DNA of 64,000 bases, from assembly GCA_963513935.1 (NCBI GenBank), contig OY740768.1, forward strand, positions 18,216,590 through 18,280,589, read 5' to 3'. Every line of letters starts with the position of its first letter. Position 1 is the first letter of the stretch. The notes below the pieces were generated by a model, which was not told the DNA's origin, searched no databases, and saw nothing but the letters and a program-made list of their open reading frames with translations. The translations under genes were made by a program, and so were the position numbers. Below are positions 47,257 through 59,575 of this stretch, in pieces. The DNA comes from Aphrophora alni. Lineage: Eukaryota; Arthropoda; Insecta; Hemiptera; Aphrophoridae.

Positions 47257-50200
47257 ATAATTTATAATTGAGTTATAATAAATTGAATTTTGGAATGACA
47301 ATAATAATGTATAAAGTTTTTTATAAAGCAAACGGACATGAGTAAGAATAATATTAGGTAAGAATTTTTTGTTAGTTATTAAGGTTAAGATTAGTAGATA
47401 ATTAAGATTTCAGGATAATTATAAGTTATGTTTAGTAAAATTTTGTAAAGCAGAGATAGTGTCATAAAGAAATAATATTGAAGGAACTAAAAGGTTTCAG
47501 TTAGAATGGAAGTGTAATATCAACTGTTTACCATAACAAAGATTAGGATTGTATAATAAACATAGATAAGGCTGGTGCAGGTTTACTTTCGAAGGGTGTT
47601 GATGCCGCTTACAGTGAGATTAAGATTGTGCATTGAAAATATTATCGCATTGGAGATTGAATAATATCAAAACTTAGGAATCTAGATAGAATACGGTTGT
47701 GACAAAATTCAGGGTTCAGATTTTGATTACTTGTTTTAAAAAAAGGTAGTTTTAAAAGTTTTTCTTTGCACATAACTCAAAATTGAACAAAATGTAAAAC
47801 AAATGCAATAATTAATTGGGAATATAATATTTCGAGTTAGGTTCAATGATAAAAAATAGTTTTGGGAAATAATAATTTCAAGTCGAGTTGAATAAAAATC
47901 TTGAGGAAAGATTACATCATGCAGTAATACCGAGTCTAACAAATGACAGAGCTAGCCAATGTTTAAGTTATAGAGATAGGAAGAAGATAAGACTTGTTGA
48001 TCACAGACAGATGTCTGCAGGAGTATAGTCAGTGTACAAAAGGTACAGTCAGATTTGGGCAACGCATCTCAAAATCAACTCAACAGATTTTGATAAATTT
48101 TTTTTTATTTTATTTTTTATTGTTCTCATACATGAATAAGGAAGTTTAACATATGGGTTCCTTGGTTTTAAAATAAAACCAAGAGCGAAGAGGTTGGGTT
48201 AAACAATAGTTGACAATGTCTTAAAAAAAAAAAAAAAAAAGGCATAAAGAACAGCATTGAAAGGGTTTATGGGATAATGGTATGTAGTGGGTATAGTTTG
48301 AATTGAGTAGGGCTATGCATAACCATTACATATCAGAAGTCCATATTACCTGATTCAATGAGAGAGTTCACCACACAATTAGAAGAAAACGAATTGTAGG
48401 TTTACAGAATTGATCAATCTGTAAATGAGTTAACTGGACGTGACTGATTTGGAGTTTTAAAGGAAGAAAAATGAACTTTTTCTAAAAATGTATAAATTTA
48501 GTTGTAATTAGTATGTAATTTGATTGTATGTAATAAAGTATTGAAAGATTTGTTAGAGAATGTTAAGGTTTAGGTAAATAAGTAATAATTAGTAAGAATA
48601 ATGTCATAATTTGTGTAAATAAGATGTAATTTGGAAAGGGCAAAGGAACTTTAAAAAAAGAATGCAAGATTGTAAGGAAAGTTAGATATTTTGATTGTTT
48701 AAGATTGCTAGAAGTTTAAAAATATTAAAAGTTTTTGTTTGAAATGATAAAATAATAGTAGATTGGAGTAATGGATATAAAATAATTTCACTAAATGGGT
48801 AATAAAGTTAAAATATTAAAGTTTTTGTTTTGAGTTTTTTAATATAAAGAATAAGTAATATAATGTAAAGTAATTTGAAGTAGGTTTAATAATTTTGAGG
48901 GTAAATAATTGTAAATTGAGTTAAATAAAGAATAATAAGGAAGTTTGAAGATAAAATGTTTTAGATGAATAATTTGATTAAAAAGATTGATTATGTTTAG
49001 CGAAAATAAGGTGATTTGCTGGGAAAATAATTAAAAGCAGGTTTTGATGAAATAGTTAAGATTTTTTTTTTTTAGGTAATATGAGGAGATTTTTCAAAGA
49101 AAATAATGAAATGAGAATTTTTAAGATTAATAAAGGAGATATAAAGTTTACAAGAATATTGAAAAGTGGTGTCAAAGAGAGAAATAAGTCTATAAGGAGG
49201 TTTTGCTGTGAAAAAGGTAATTTGATTGCATTAAGAGTTAGTTTTTAAGTTAAGAAGAATTTTTTTATGATCTATGATATACGACGATGTTGAAGGAAAA
49301 AGGATGTTTTATTATGGAGGTTTCTACGAGAATTGCGACGAATTATTGGAGTTTAAATGAGGTTTTTAATGATTTCTACGAGGAAATATTTTTTAATGCG
49401 ACGAAATATGTTAGTGACCTAAGGGGCTACATATAAATAATTAAGGAAGTTTTTGATTAAAGAGTTAATGCAATCTAGTTATTAAGTTATAGAGAGCCTA
49501 TAATTGAGATGAGTTTTGAAATAAGATACTATGATGTAATATGATTGTTGAAGTTTATTGAAGGTAATGAGATGATTTTTTTTAGTATTTTAAAGAAGAA
49601 TAAGTAATATTGTAATTTGAAGTGTTTGTAATTTGATAATGAAGTTTTTAATGTTTTATTAGATTTGTGGAAGAAATTTTATGCATTGTCCCAGCAAGAG
49701 AAATAAGTAATTTGAGAATTTTTGAATAAAAAGAAGATTAATGAGTAATAATAATTTAAGTAATAAATTTTTTGGGTGAATGACAAAATAGGTTTTAAAA
49801 AATGAAATGCAATTTGGATGGGGTAAATAACACAATTTAGTGAAAAAATATAACTTTAAATATTAATTAAGAGATTTTTAAATTATAAAATAAAAAATGA
49901 AAATTGTTAATTCTAAAAAGTATAATTGATAACTAGAAAGTCTATGGAATAGTTTGATGCAGACTTGGAGAAAAGATATAGAGGTTTTTTTTTCTTTTAG
50001 CAATCAGGAGTAGACACTCTGATGGAATTAGGTCATGAGATAAAAGTTGAGTGATGGACAGCTCAACGATAAGAAGTTGATGAAGGTTTTTTGATGATGA
50101 ATAAGATTTGGTTATAAGTGGTTTGACTGATTATGATATGCAACTAGGTAGATTTAGTGAATCAATAGATTATATTATAATAAGATGATTAATGTAAATT

Positions 50201-50406
50201 AAGAGAGAATATTTCTTATTTTAAAGTTTTGTTTTTATTAAAGGGAATATGAATATTCTTAGTTTGCTGAAACTTTTTTATTTTTGGAAATCTATAGGGA
50301 CCGGATTTGAAAGTTTTTTTTTTTGAAGTTAAAATTTTTTTGTTAAATAAAAGAGAAATCTGTGTTTCAATATTTATATATAGAATCACAGCTTTGATGG
50401 GGTATC
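47257..50406 (+). other. 3' noncoding region of element 2
   Basis: About 3.1 kb, AT-rich, with a poly-A run near 48222-48240 and no ORF of note. It is partly alignable to the 3' region of element 1. A G-rich end (TTGATGGGGTATC) directly before the 3' LTR is a likely polypurine tract. Confidence 0.65.
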
Positions 50407-51795
50407 TGTAATACCAAAAATGGTAATTTTAACCTAAATAACCAAAAAATAGTTATATTGAGATTTGAATATTTAAAGTAACCCGGGAAACGGTAAAGTT
50501 GAGTAAGGGAGGGGGTTTTAGAAGTCAAAAAGATGACTCAAATATATAGATTATTAAAACTAGGGTAATAAAAATTAAATATAGGTTTCCAAAATAATAA
50601 TGTTATGTATAAAATATTAATTCTAATTTGTAATAAAAATTTAGGTGGTGTTTGTATTGTGTTAGGCAAAATAATTTGAACAGAGTCTGTGTTGCTATGT
50701 GAGAATAATTCTCGCATACGTTGCAAGAAAAGGGAGGTAAAGTGAAAAATACCCATGCGGTTAGTCAGTCTTAGAGAGGGGTCTGAGGTGGTAGGACATG
50801 TTTTCAGTGAAGAGAAACTTTCTCAAAATGTAGCAAAAGTAGTTAATTAAGGTCCTATGGTGACATTTAGTTCAGGGAGAGATGTTTTTAAATAAAAGAA
50901 GCTTCAGAACATTAATGGTGAAGATTCAGTGAGTTTAGAGACAGTTTGACGTGGTAAGACTTAGTTTGCGTTTTGGACAATAACTATTGTTAAAGTGATG
51001 AAAATCTTTGTACAAACCATGAATTTAAAAAGGACAATTGATCGTATAATATATAGAATTGAATCTGCAAGGTCTTTACAACACAGGATGAAAGGAACTC
51101 AACACGTGGAGGCTTCCAATCTACTGGATCGGTTATGCGGTAACAAAAAATAAAAAATCAGACACACTTTCATAAAAAATAATTATGTAAAAGAAAAAGA
51201 ACTTTTTATATGAACTTTCTAAATGTATTTAAATGTATAATCTTTGTTTAATAATTAGTCATTCAAATAACTTAATTTCATGTTAATAATAATAATAATA
51301 ATAATCATCATCTTTGTTACGTGAGAATTTTAAAGCTCACCATAAAAATAGTTTTATTTCAAGTTGCAACTACAAATTTTAGAATCACAAACAAGGATTT
51401 AAGTCTCTTCAAGGCAGAATTTTAAAGTTAAAAAGATAAGGAAATATCAAATAGTAGTAGGATATATATTATGAACATGTATGTATAACTTGTATAAATG
51501 TTAATACTTAACTCAATAAATTATGTTCAATTTCAGCTCAACAAAATAAGATTTTTTTATTTCACCGAGAACCACTGAAGTACACTTTTAAAAGGATTTG
51601 CGACCCTGAGAGATTTTCATAATAACAATTAACTTCTTTTTTTTTTAAATTGGTAAGCTAACGCTACCTGGCGCCCATAAAAAGCTTGGCAAAAGTATAT
51701 AAATAATAATAAAATTAAAATCAATTTTTTATATTTTTTTAATAAAAATAAGTACTCTTTAAGTAAGACAAAGGCTAATTTTTATAACTATTACA
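50407..51795 (+). repeat. 3' LTR of element 2 (1389 bp)
   Basis: See the 5' LTR. It is one base longer because of an extra A near its end. Confidence 0.95.
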
Positions 51796-51799
51796 ACGG

Positions 51800-51863
51800 T
51801 ATACAGACTCTGATATACTATGGATTCCTCCTTGTGTAATGAAAGCTTTTAAATTGGGGTGGG
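51800..51863 (-). CDS. UGT: UGT B exon 5, upstream part
   Basis: The first 64 nt of the 217 nt exon, from the CAG acceptor to the retrotransposon. It encodes AHPNLKAFITQGGIHSISES. Confidence 0.92.
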
Positions 51864-52812
51864 CTGAAAAATACAATTGCATTTATAAGTGGTACAAATG
51901 TTGATAGGATGGTAATGATGTCTGAAATAAATATTAGTGTCAATTACTTGGCTTCTTTAAATATATTTATGTTAAAAAATATCAGTATTAAATGTTTCAA
52001 GCACTTTCTTAAAGATAGTTGTAAGAATTTCAGTCTGTTTTTTTAAACTTGTAGCATCAAAAAATAATAATAATAAATAAATAATTCTATTATTTATTTA
52101 TCAATTTTAATGATTTAAAAATAATTTCTTCACAAATAATTGGTTTATAACAATTGGTAAATAACAAGGAAAACAAAGAATCCCCGAACCACCAAAATTG
52201 TGTAGTTTAGTTTCTGGTTTTTTGTGGTTTGTGGATTCTATGTTTTCTTTAATGTAAATTTCACCGCAATGCTCCTTGGACATTTGAACAACAAATAAGT
52301 TATTTTACCATGCAATTAAAAAATACTTTTAGTGAAATTTTCATATATTCAACAATTTTCCCCAAACTTTTAAAATTTGTTACTAATAACACAAGTCAAA
52401 ATCATAATAAAATGTATACTAAAATAGAAGAAATGTTATTCTTGACCCGCACACGAAATTTCATTGAGCTATCTACATGAATAAAAATTTATTTGGTTAT
52501 TTTACTGAAATATAATTCTGTCATTTTATACTATTAGAGTATTTATAAAACAATATAACTGCCAAATCACACTATATAACATGTTAATAAACAAATAGAT
52601 GATATAAAACATATTCTAAAAAATACATTAACTTTTTTTTCCAAACGTTTTAGTGACTGGACATCGGTACTTTATGCACAATGTACCAATTTTTGGTAAA
52701 CAAGATGTTGGTACTGAAAGGGTTATCACTATATTTAAATTCATAATTTATTTTAAAACATTGTTGCTAAAAAAATTTAAACTAATCAACAACAAATTTT
52801 ATTTTCTCATAC
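51864..52812. other. UGT B intron 4
   Basis: AT-rich, with no inserted element recognised. Confidence 0.5.
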
Positions 52813-53035
52813 CTAAAATATCTGATTGTGGACACCATTTTATCAGTTTCACATTGCTGGGTTGATTAGGTAATGATTTTGTTTCCCACTTCCATAAAAT
52901 TTGGTAAGGGAGTTTTGCAAAAGCAGAAACAAAGATTTGCTGAATAGCTTCTGGCAACATTGAACTGTTCAAATTGGTTCCAAGGCTGAAGTAAATAACT
53001 CCGTCTTTGGCATTGTCGAAGAAGGTTTGAAACTC
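52813..53035 (-). CDS. UGT: UGT B exon 4
   Basis: 223 nt. It encodes GVIYFSLGTNLNSSMLPEA and KWCPQSDIL. The acceptor is GTTTTTAG and the donor GTATGA. Confidence 0.93.
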
Positions 53036-53149
53036 CTAAAAACATATGGTTATTTTATATATATACTGGTGTCTTGATGCTTACATTTAGCAACTTTAAA
53101 ATTTAATTTAAACTCAGAAATGATTTAATTTTCTATGTATAGACTAAAT

Positions 53150-55560
53150 TTTATAATATAATACGTATTGTAATGTATTCCAATGTATTCCAACAAAATG
53201 ATATTCCAATGGGACGTAGCTGAAGTATGCATATAGGATACAAAATATCTTCATCTAAGGGATTCTTAGAATATATATCCTGCATAGCCTGTAAAGCACT
53301 TTTTGAATCAGAACACAAATGATTGTAATGGAATCCAGATGGAACGGTATTAAGCCCTTTCATAATAGCAAATAGTTTGGTAGTAAATAAACTAGAAGCT
53401 GAGGGTAATCCATACATATATGTGTGCGACACAATGAGTAATATCCACAACCAACTTTATTGTCCAGTTTAGAACTATTAGTGAAATTAATCTCACTAGA
53501 TGGGTGTTCATTATGTATATACTTAAACTCCTAACAATACACTACATCACAGGAGTGTTGTTCTTTATGAACTGGACAGTAAGATAATTATCAAAAGTTG
53601 CCATTTGAATAAGTCATGAAGGAAAAAACGTGGAGCACAATCATTCATTGGAGGAAGTACAAGTTCCAAATTGTCAAGGATTCTAAGCGTTCTATTTATG
53701 GCAAATGGGGAAGTCTGATTCTGACGATATTCGTATTGTGCAGTTAAATGATTACTTAAAATGATGTCATAAGCTAGATAGAAACTGTACTCAAACGAAA
53801 TGCTCCAGAAACAATACAAAGTCCAGAGTTATTTACTGAAAGAAGGTTCTTAATGGCTGATGATATTGCGGTTGAGTAGACTATAATTCATGATCGAGCA
53901 AGAGCACAGTAATATTGTTACATACCAGTCCTACTAGCTCCTTATTGAGAAGAGCTGAGAACACGTAACATGTCAAGTGTTTTATTATACTGTGTTTTCA
54001 GATCAGATAAATCTGTAATCTAAAAACGTCTATGATCAAATAATAGGCCTAAAAATTTAGCAGTTACTGTAATTTGAAGTTATGTTCCATTGACAAATAA
54101 TAATAAAGGCTTGTGGTTCAGTCTATGGCAACTAATAGCAAGACATTGCATTTTTAAAACAGAGAACTTAAATCCTATCAATCTTGGTCAAGATTGCAGT
54201 CTATTTGTAGCTAGTCGTAGGGCTCTTTCGTCAGTTGCCATACCTCAAGTAACCAAAAATAAAGCAAAATCATGAACAAATAAAGAACAGCTAACAAGGT
54301 ACTGCACATTATCGGTAATGCTGTTGATTGCCAAAACAAACAGGGTCACGCTCAGCACGCTTCCCTAAGGGATACCATTCTCTAAATGACAAAGATTTGA
54401 CAACTTAGAACCAACATGCACTCTGAAATATTTGTTGCTATGGATGTTTTTTATAAAAGCAAAAATATTGTATTTATATCCCATGATTATAAAGTGTTCA
54501 AAATTCCTTTTCACCGAGCCATATCATAGGCGTTTTCAATGTCAAAAAACACTGCAACCAATGTCTGATACAAGAAAAATGCATTTTGTATTGACAGACT
54601 CTAATGAAACCATCTGATCAGTAGATGATCGACTCTGCCTAAAGCCACATTTTATTACAAAGCAGCTGGTTACTTTTGAGGTACCAAACCAGGCACCGAT
54701 TGACCTTTCTCTTTATCGACTTGCAAAGCACACTAGTGACAGAAATAGGTCAGAAACTTCCTGGTTTGTTTTTTTCTTTACTTGGTTTTAGAAGAGGAAT
54801 TACTGGAGCTTCCAATCAAAGCATTGGGGAAACATTGCTCCTCGAATTGTATATTCTAACGATTGTATATTTTAATGATAATCAGCATCCCTGAAGTTGG
54901 GAAGTGTTTAATCATAGAAGAAACTAATTTATAGGGGTCTGGAGTGGAATCCCATCCTGACTCTAATTATTGTAAGGAAAACGGAATGTTTAATAGACAT
55001 TCTTCCAGTGGACCTACAATGAAAGAAACTGCTTCTTAAGGTGATGCTGTAAGCAGCAGTTGATGAAAAGTTAGCAAATGATGAGCCAAAAACATTACCA
55101 ATATTATAATTATCTTTAGTCAAAACTCCATGCCGATTCTTAAGTCCTAATATGGGAGCAGAAATAGGAGGCAAACCACACTGTTGACATAGGTATGATT
55201 CTTGATAGTATGCCTTTGTACTGGGCCCAAAATTCCTTTCTACTCTGAATGCTTTAGCTCGTAGAATTTTAAATCTTTCAAAAATTTCACATGTTAAATT
55301 TTCTACAGTTAAACTTCCTTAGGGGTTTACGACAAAAATGGAGAGCATCTATATTTGTCATTCCACCTTGGAACTGGTGAACGTAGATGTCTCGTCAATA
55401 TTTTCAGAACGTTGTTGTATGTTGATGTAAAAGACTGTACTGCTTCATTTAATTTAACTAATAAAATTTCGGACACTTTGAATTCAAAATTACAAACTCC
55501 AATAAAAAAAAAGAAAACAGGAAAAAACTGGTGTTTGGACTAGATTTTCATGGGTGGTTA
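53150..55560 (-). pseudogene. Jockey-type LINE remnant in UGT B intron 3
   Basis: In minus-strand order: about 55500-55330 has a segment ending in a 'P.WN.KCR' block. 55170-54930 is the region before RT. 54700-54480 has the RT block TLVAVFFDIENAYDMARWKGI. 53819-53565 is the end of RT. 53450-53151 is an RNase H domain (SSLFTTKLFAIMKGLN, then CSDSKSALQAM). It is broken by many stops and frame changes, and the 3' end is missing. Confidence 0.8.
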
Positions 55561-55579
55561 TAACAAGAATCATTAATAA

Positions 55580-55889
55580 TTAAAACAAACAGTTTTTAGT
55601 ATAAACCACAACTTTATTTAAAATATACCGACCTTGGTTTCGCTAGTTACAGCATTGTGAAGGTAGTTTACATGAATGAAGAAGAAAGGTACAGTTCACA
55701 ATTTCCAACAATATGAAATTGTGAACTATTCCTTTCTTCTTCATTCATGACATTGCTGTAACTAGCAAAACCATGGGCGGTAAATTTTAAATAAAGTTGT
55801 GGTTTATACTAAAAACTGTTTTTTTTTTTTTTTATTATTATTAAAATGGAATACCACCAAGCACCTACGGTTTTTAGCATAAATAGTTT
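55580..55889. mobile_element. Fold-back insertion with 17 bp target duplication
   Basis: ACAAGAATCATTAATAA is present at 55563-55579 and 55890-55906. Inside, 55588-55700 and 55710-55822 are inverted arms of about 113 bp. Each arm has a hammerhead-like layout with a decayed core (left arm, minus strand: stem I UACC/GGUA, stem II GCU...AGC, GAAA, CC/GG, UC). Confidence 0.8.
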
Positions 55890-55906
55890 ACAAGAATCAT
55901 TAATAA

Positions 55907-56675
55907 CATTTTCATTTTAAAATGTGTCCCGACAATTAAAAACAAAGACACTACATATTAATTATATTTTGAAATTGGTATTTTTTTTAAACTAAACATA
56001 TTGTTAAAAATGTGAATTAAAATTCATTTATAGCTGCATTTAACGTTTCATGAATGGTATATTTTATAAAGAATTGTGTACAACAGAAACAGTTTTTGTG
56101 TTCTTGAACATAACCCAATTCCCAATTTCAATATTATGAATGCAAAATAAACATTATACTCTAGGTCATTTAGTATACAGTATTTACTTAATAAATACTT
56201 TACTTTAATATTGTAAAGGTGTGCCCAAGATCCACTTTCTAATGAAGTTACTTGTACACACAAAGCATAGCAAGCCAATAGAGGGGTAATATATTTTTTT
56301 CCCTGTAATATTTTTCCTGACTGGGTACATTTCTAAATTGTGATAACTGATTGATAAAAAATAATCTTTAATAATACTGTTTAACCTTCAAAAAATCATT
56401 AAAAACCCATAAATGCTATAATATTGTTAATTTTAGATTAATTTCATTTAAATTTTGAAAAATGGAGTTAGTTATACTGATTGTTAGTCATTAAAATTTA
56501 ATTCAAGAATTTTAAAATGGTAACTTTTAAAACAATTTCTCAAGACTGAATTTTACAAATAATTCTTATGGCAGAACTTTGTTGATGGTGAATACTTGGT
56601 TACAGTACGTCCTCCCTCTTCAAGCATTATATATTTAAACTAAAAATATGAAATTTCAAAAGAAATATTCCATAC
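55907..56675. other. Rest of UGT B intron 3
   Basis: AT-rich, with nothing recognised. Confidence 0.45.
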
Positions 56676-57271
56676 CTGAGGCAACTTCTTAGGTTTCGTG
56701 ATTTGAACACCAGGTGCATAAATTATATTTGGATTATTTGGTTGAGGATAATGCAATGCTACATGTGTGTTGACTATAGCCAAAGAAATGTTTCTCAGTT
56801 GATCTATTAGGCTTGGTCGTGTTTCCCATCCTGTATAGTTCATGTATTGATCTACAAGTGCTTGCTGTTTTGGTAATAAGATATAACGAAATGCTATTAT
56901 ATTAGATAGGCCTAGAATTGTATTAGTTAATCTTTCTATGAAGTTCATGTTGTTAGATGAACGAGTTCTGTAATCAACAAAATACGAAAATGTGTAAGGG
57001 TTACTCATCAATTCATTTGACCAGAAAGTAGTGCACATTGAATGAAGTTCTATGACAGGGGCTCCAAACTTGTGTCCAAATACTACATACGCTTCTTGTA
57101 CATATGTTGGTTCAACTATCACCAGATCAAAATGCAAATCAGAGGAATGTATAATTTTTTGAACTTCAGGATTTTGTAATGTAATATGTCCAGAAAGCTC
57201 ACTCAATGTTGAGATCATATCAGCAAAAGCATACCAATAGAATTTACGCATTTCAAAGAAATTAACCTGAC
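56676..57271 (-). CDS. UGT: UGT B exon 3
   Basis: 596 nt, one codon longer than in UGT A (IIHSSDLHFD against IIHSDLHFD). The donor is GTATGG after KKLPQ. The frame is intact. Confidence 0.93.
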
Positions 57272-57839
57272 CTGAAACAAACAGCCAAAATATAATATTC
57301 ATTCTATTTTAATTCCAAATTATAAATGTACATTTTTAGGCAGAGGTAATATTAAACATTATGTTCCAATAAGCAATAGTTGAATTATTATACTAAACCT
57401 TTCGTGTTATAAGGATAGTGAGTATAAATAAATGGAAGAGAGGGTACCTACTTTCTCAAGGGGGAAAATATAAATGATTACCGGTTTCGACAATCAAATT
57501 ATCGTCATAAATTTACTATATATTAACTGTATAGTCATATAACTAACTTACTACATATGAGCCCCGTAAAGTACAAGTGGTGTAAACTAACATTATTCTT
57601 GTTTTGAGATACAGTATTTAATGTTATGTTAGAATCGTTATAGAAAAATCAGTGGTGTACATTTTTTTGTTTTTCTTTCATAAATGTCATTAAAAATTAA
57701 TGTAGTATAACTTAATTCTTTTTTTAGAAATTTGTACAAGGCCTAAATGTAGTTACACCACTTGTGCTGTTAATGGGTTAAGGTTAATGTTGATTATTAA
57801 AACACGCATTGCAGAAAAACATTGTAGTATCAACTGAAA

Positions 57840-59212
57840 AAAATATGTATTGTATTATTACGCAAATGTAAAAGCGTAATATAAATCGTTAGATTTCTCG
57901 CAGTCTACTTTCATTGAATCTCGGGCTTTTTCTGCCTTTCTTAGATGCAGTATGTGGTTCTGCAGGAGCCTTGCTTTTTCTTTTACATCTGTACAATGTT
58001 TGAGTTTATTTACGTAGTACTGTATCACACTTTACACATATGTCTTTATGTAGGGCATGGAAGTAGAAATTAAACTCATTGTTAAAAGTTCTACAATAAA
58101 TGTGCTCTTCCACAGGCTGCTTTCCTTGACTGGCAAAATGGTCTTTGTACAAGTTATAGAGCAATCGTATGTTCAAATCTTCTGACAAATACTTCTGATA
58201 AATACATGTGTATGTTGTGGGTTCTAGTGTAGTGTGATTGATAAGAGGGGAAAGATGAAATGTGTTCTCTTACTAATATCATTTTTTATTCAGGAGTTTT
58301 GTTAGCAGGAACATTCTTGAGAATACAGAATGCCCACATATACAATCTAGGTTACATACTATAGGCCTAAGTGTTGACAATAGATATGGTGCAATTCCAT
58401 TTTTAGGCTATGAAAACAACATTAATAATTTAGACAAATATAATATGTTTTGGATCTATAGCTACCCTTATTACAAAATTTTGTAGTAATGGAAGTTTAA
58501 AAACATGGTTAACTTTAAATAGTTAAGGGAAATTAGCAAAAAATAAGAAATAAACCACTCTTAAGCCTGATTTACACGGGTAGAGTTGTTGGTAGAGTAG
58601 AGTTTCTAGTCGAGTAACTCTACTCATGTAAACACTTACTAGCGTCTAGTAGCTAGTAAAGTAGCTAGTAGGTAGTAGAGTATAGTTACTAGCAGCATGT
58701 GGGAAAGTAGCTCTACTCTACTTCCCCCACCACTAGCAAAATTGTCACTCTTCTGCACACTATACTTGTGTAAACGTGATCCGTCGGCAGTAGAGTAGAG
58801 TTTCTGGTAGAGTGATGCTGTCTTGTGACTGGTTTTGTTGCTGTTTTGTTGACTTTTGTTAGGATTTTTTGACTCTTATAAGTATACTTAAAAATCTAGG
58901 AATGACTCTCATTAATTTCCTTTTCTTTACAACAACACTTATTTTGAGGAATTGAGGAGGAACACACAGTTCACAAACTATCATCAACACTCTACTATGT
59001 GTGAACAGTCGCTTGTTTAAAATCGGTAGAGTGGTCAAGAAAGTAGTTCTACTAGAAACTCTACTCTACCAACAACTCTACCACTGTAAATCAGGCTTTA
59101 CCTGTAGTAGTAGAAGATATGTTTGAGTCTAATGGCAAATATTCATCTTCAAATTCATTGTCAGCCAAAATACTTGGCGTACCAATACTCTCTTCATAAC
59201 TGGAGTTCATAA
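57840..59212 (-). pseudogene. Decayed transposon-encoded gene of an unnamed arthropod repeat family
   Basis: The first exon is at 59212-59100 (MNSSYEESIGTPSILADNEF and on), ending in ACAG/GTAAAG. Next comes 58188-58006, with LNIRLLYNLYKDHF, then CRTFNNEFNFYFHALHKDIC and VKCDTVL. It continues frameshifted at 58000-57840 (KEKARLLQNHILHLRKAEKA). I recall similar 'Y..IFN..FN..FH.PKKD.C..C' proteins repeated in insect genomes, but I cannot name the class. Confidence 0.45.
58564..59097. mobile_element. Harbinger-type MITE
   Basis: Terminal repeats of about 46 bp (AGCCTGATTTACAC, then GGGTAGAGTTGTTGG) are flanked by TTA on both sides (58561-58563 and 59098-59100), as in PIF/Harbinger. It is 534 bp with no ORF. 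The inside is full of short CTAGTAG and TAGAGTAG repeats. Confidence 0.85.
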
Positions 59213-59534
59213 TAAACCACACTTAGTGATTAAAACAATTTAATAAAACTCTAGTTTTGCAGAAACAAAGAGAAGCATCAACTGTTGAACAAAGTTAAAA
59301 ACTTTAAACAGTTTAAACTATACCACTTGCATTGTCAGCCAACAGATCACGCCACTGACTGCATAAACTTGTGCTGCTACCTATGTGGTTGCTATTCCAA
59401 CTACAACTTACACCATGTTACAGAATGAATTTTTCTGAACAAGATACAATCTCTAACTCAGAAAAAAAAAATGGAGTTACACCAATAATTGTACTTTAAG
59501 GAGCTCATACATACTATATATTAACTGATGGAAG

Positions 59535-59575
59535 AAATCTGATGAAGACAGTTTAATTGTCGAAACTGGTCATTT
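59535..59575 (+). ncRNA. Hammerhead ribozyme candidate
   Basis: Stem I AAAU/AUUU (59535-59538 and 59572-59575), CUGAUGA 59539-59545, an extra A, stem II GACAGU-UUA-AUUGUC 59547-59561, GAAA 59562-59565, A-U and C-G of stem III, UC at 59570-59571 before the predicted cut. Both conserved boxes are perfect. The single extra base after CUGAUGA is a departure from the textbook form but is shared by all copies in the window. Confidence 0.55.

Larger units (their letters stand above)
44272..51795 (+). mobile_element. Non-autonomous LTR retrotransposon inside UGT B exon 5 (element 2)
   Basis: The LTRs are 44272-45659 and 50407-51795, with TGTAATA...TATTACA ends. ACGG is duplicated at 44268-44271 and 51796-51799. 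It is 7524 bp long. It carries one ORF unlike gag or pol and about 3.1 kb of noncoding sequence, with no protease, RT, RNase H or integrase on either strand. The LTR ends, the leader donor, the TGGCGCCC block and parts of the 3' region resemble element 1, which is the likely type of helper. Confidence 0.92.

Noticed and set aside
44403..50756. Two identical 72-codon minus-strand ORFs (44403-44621 and 50538-50756)
   Set aside because: They lie at the same position in the two LTRs of element 2. The identity is due to LTR duplication, and the sequence does not look like a protein.
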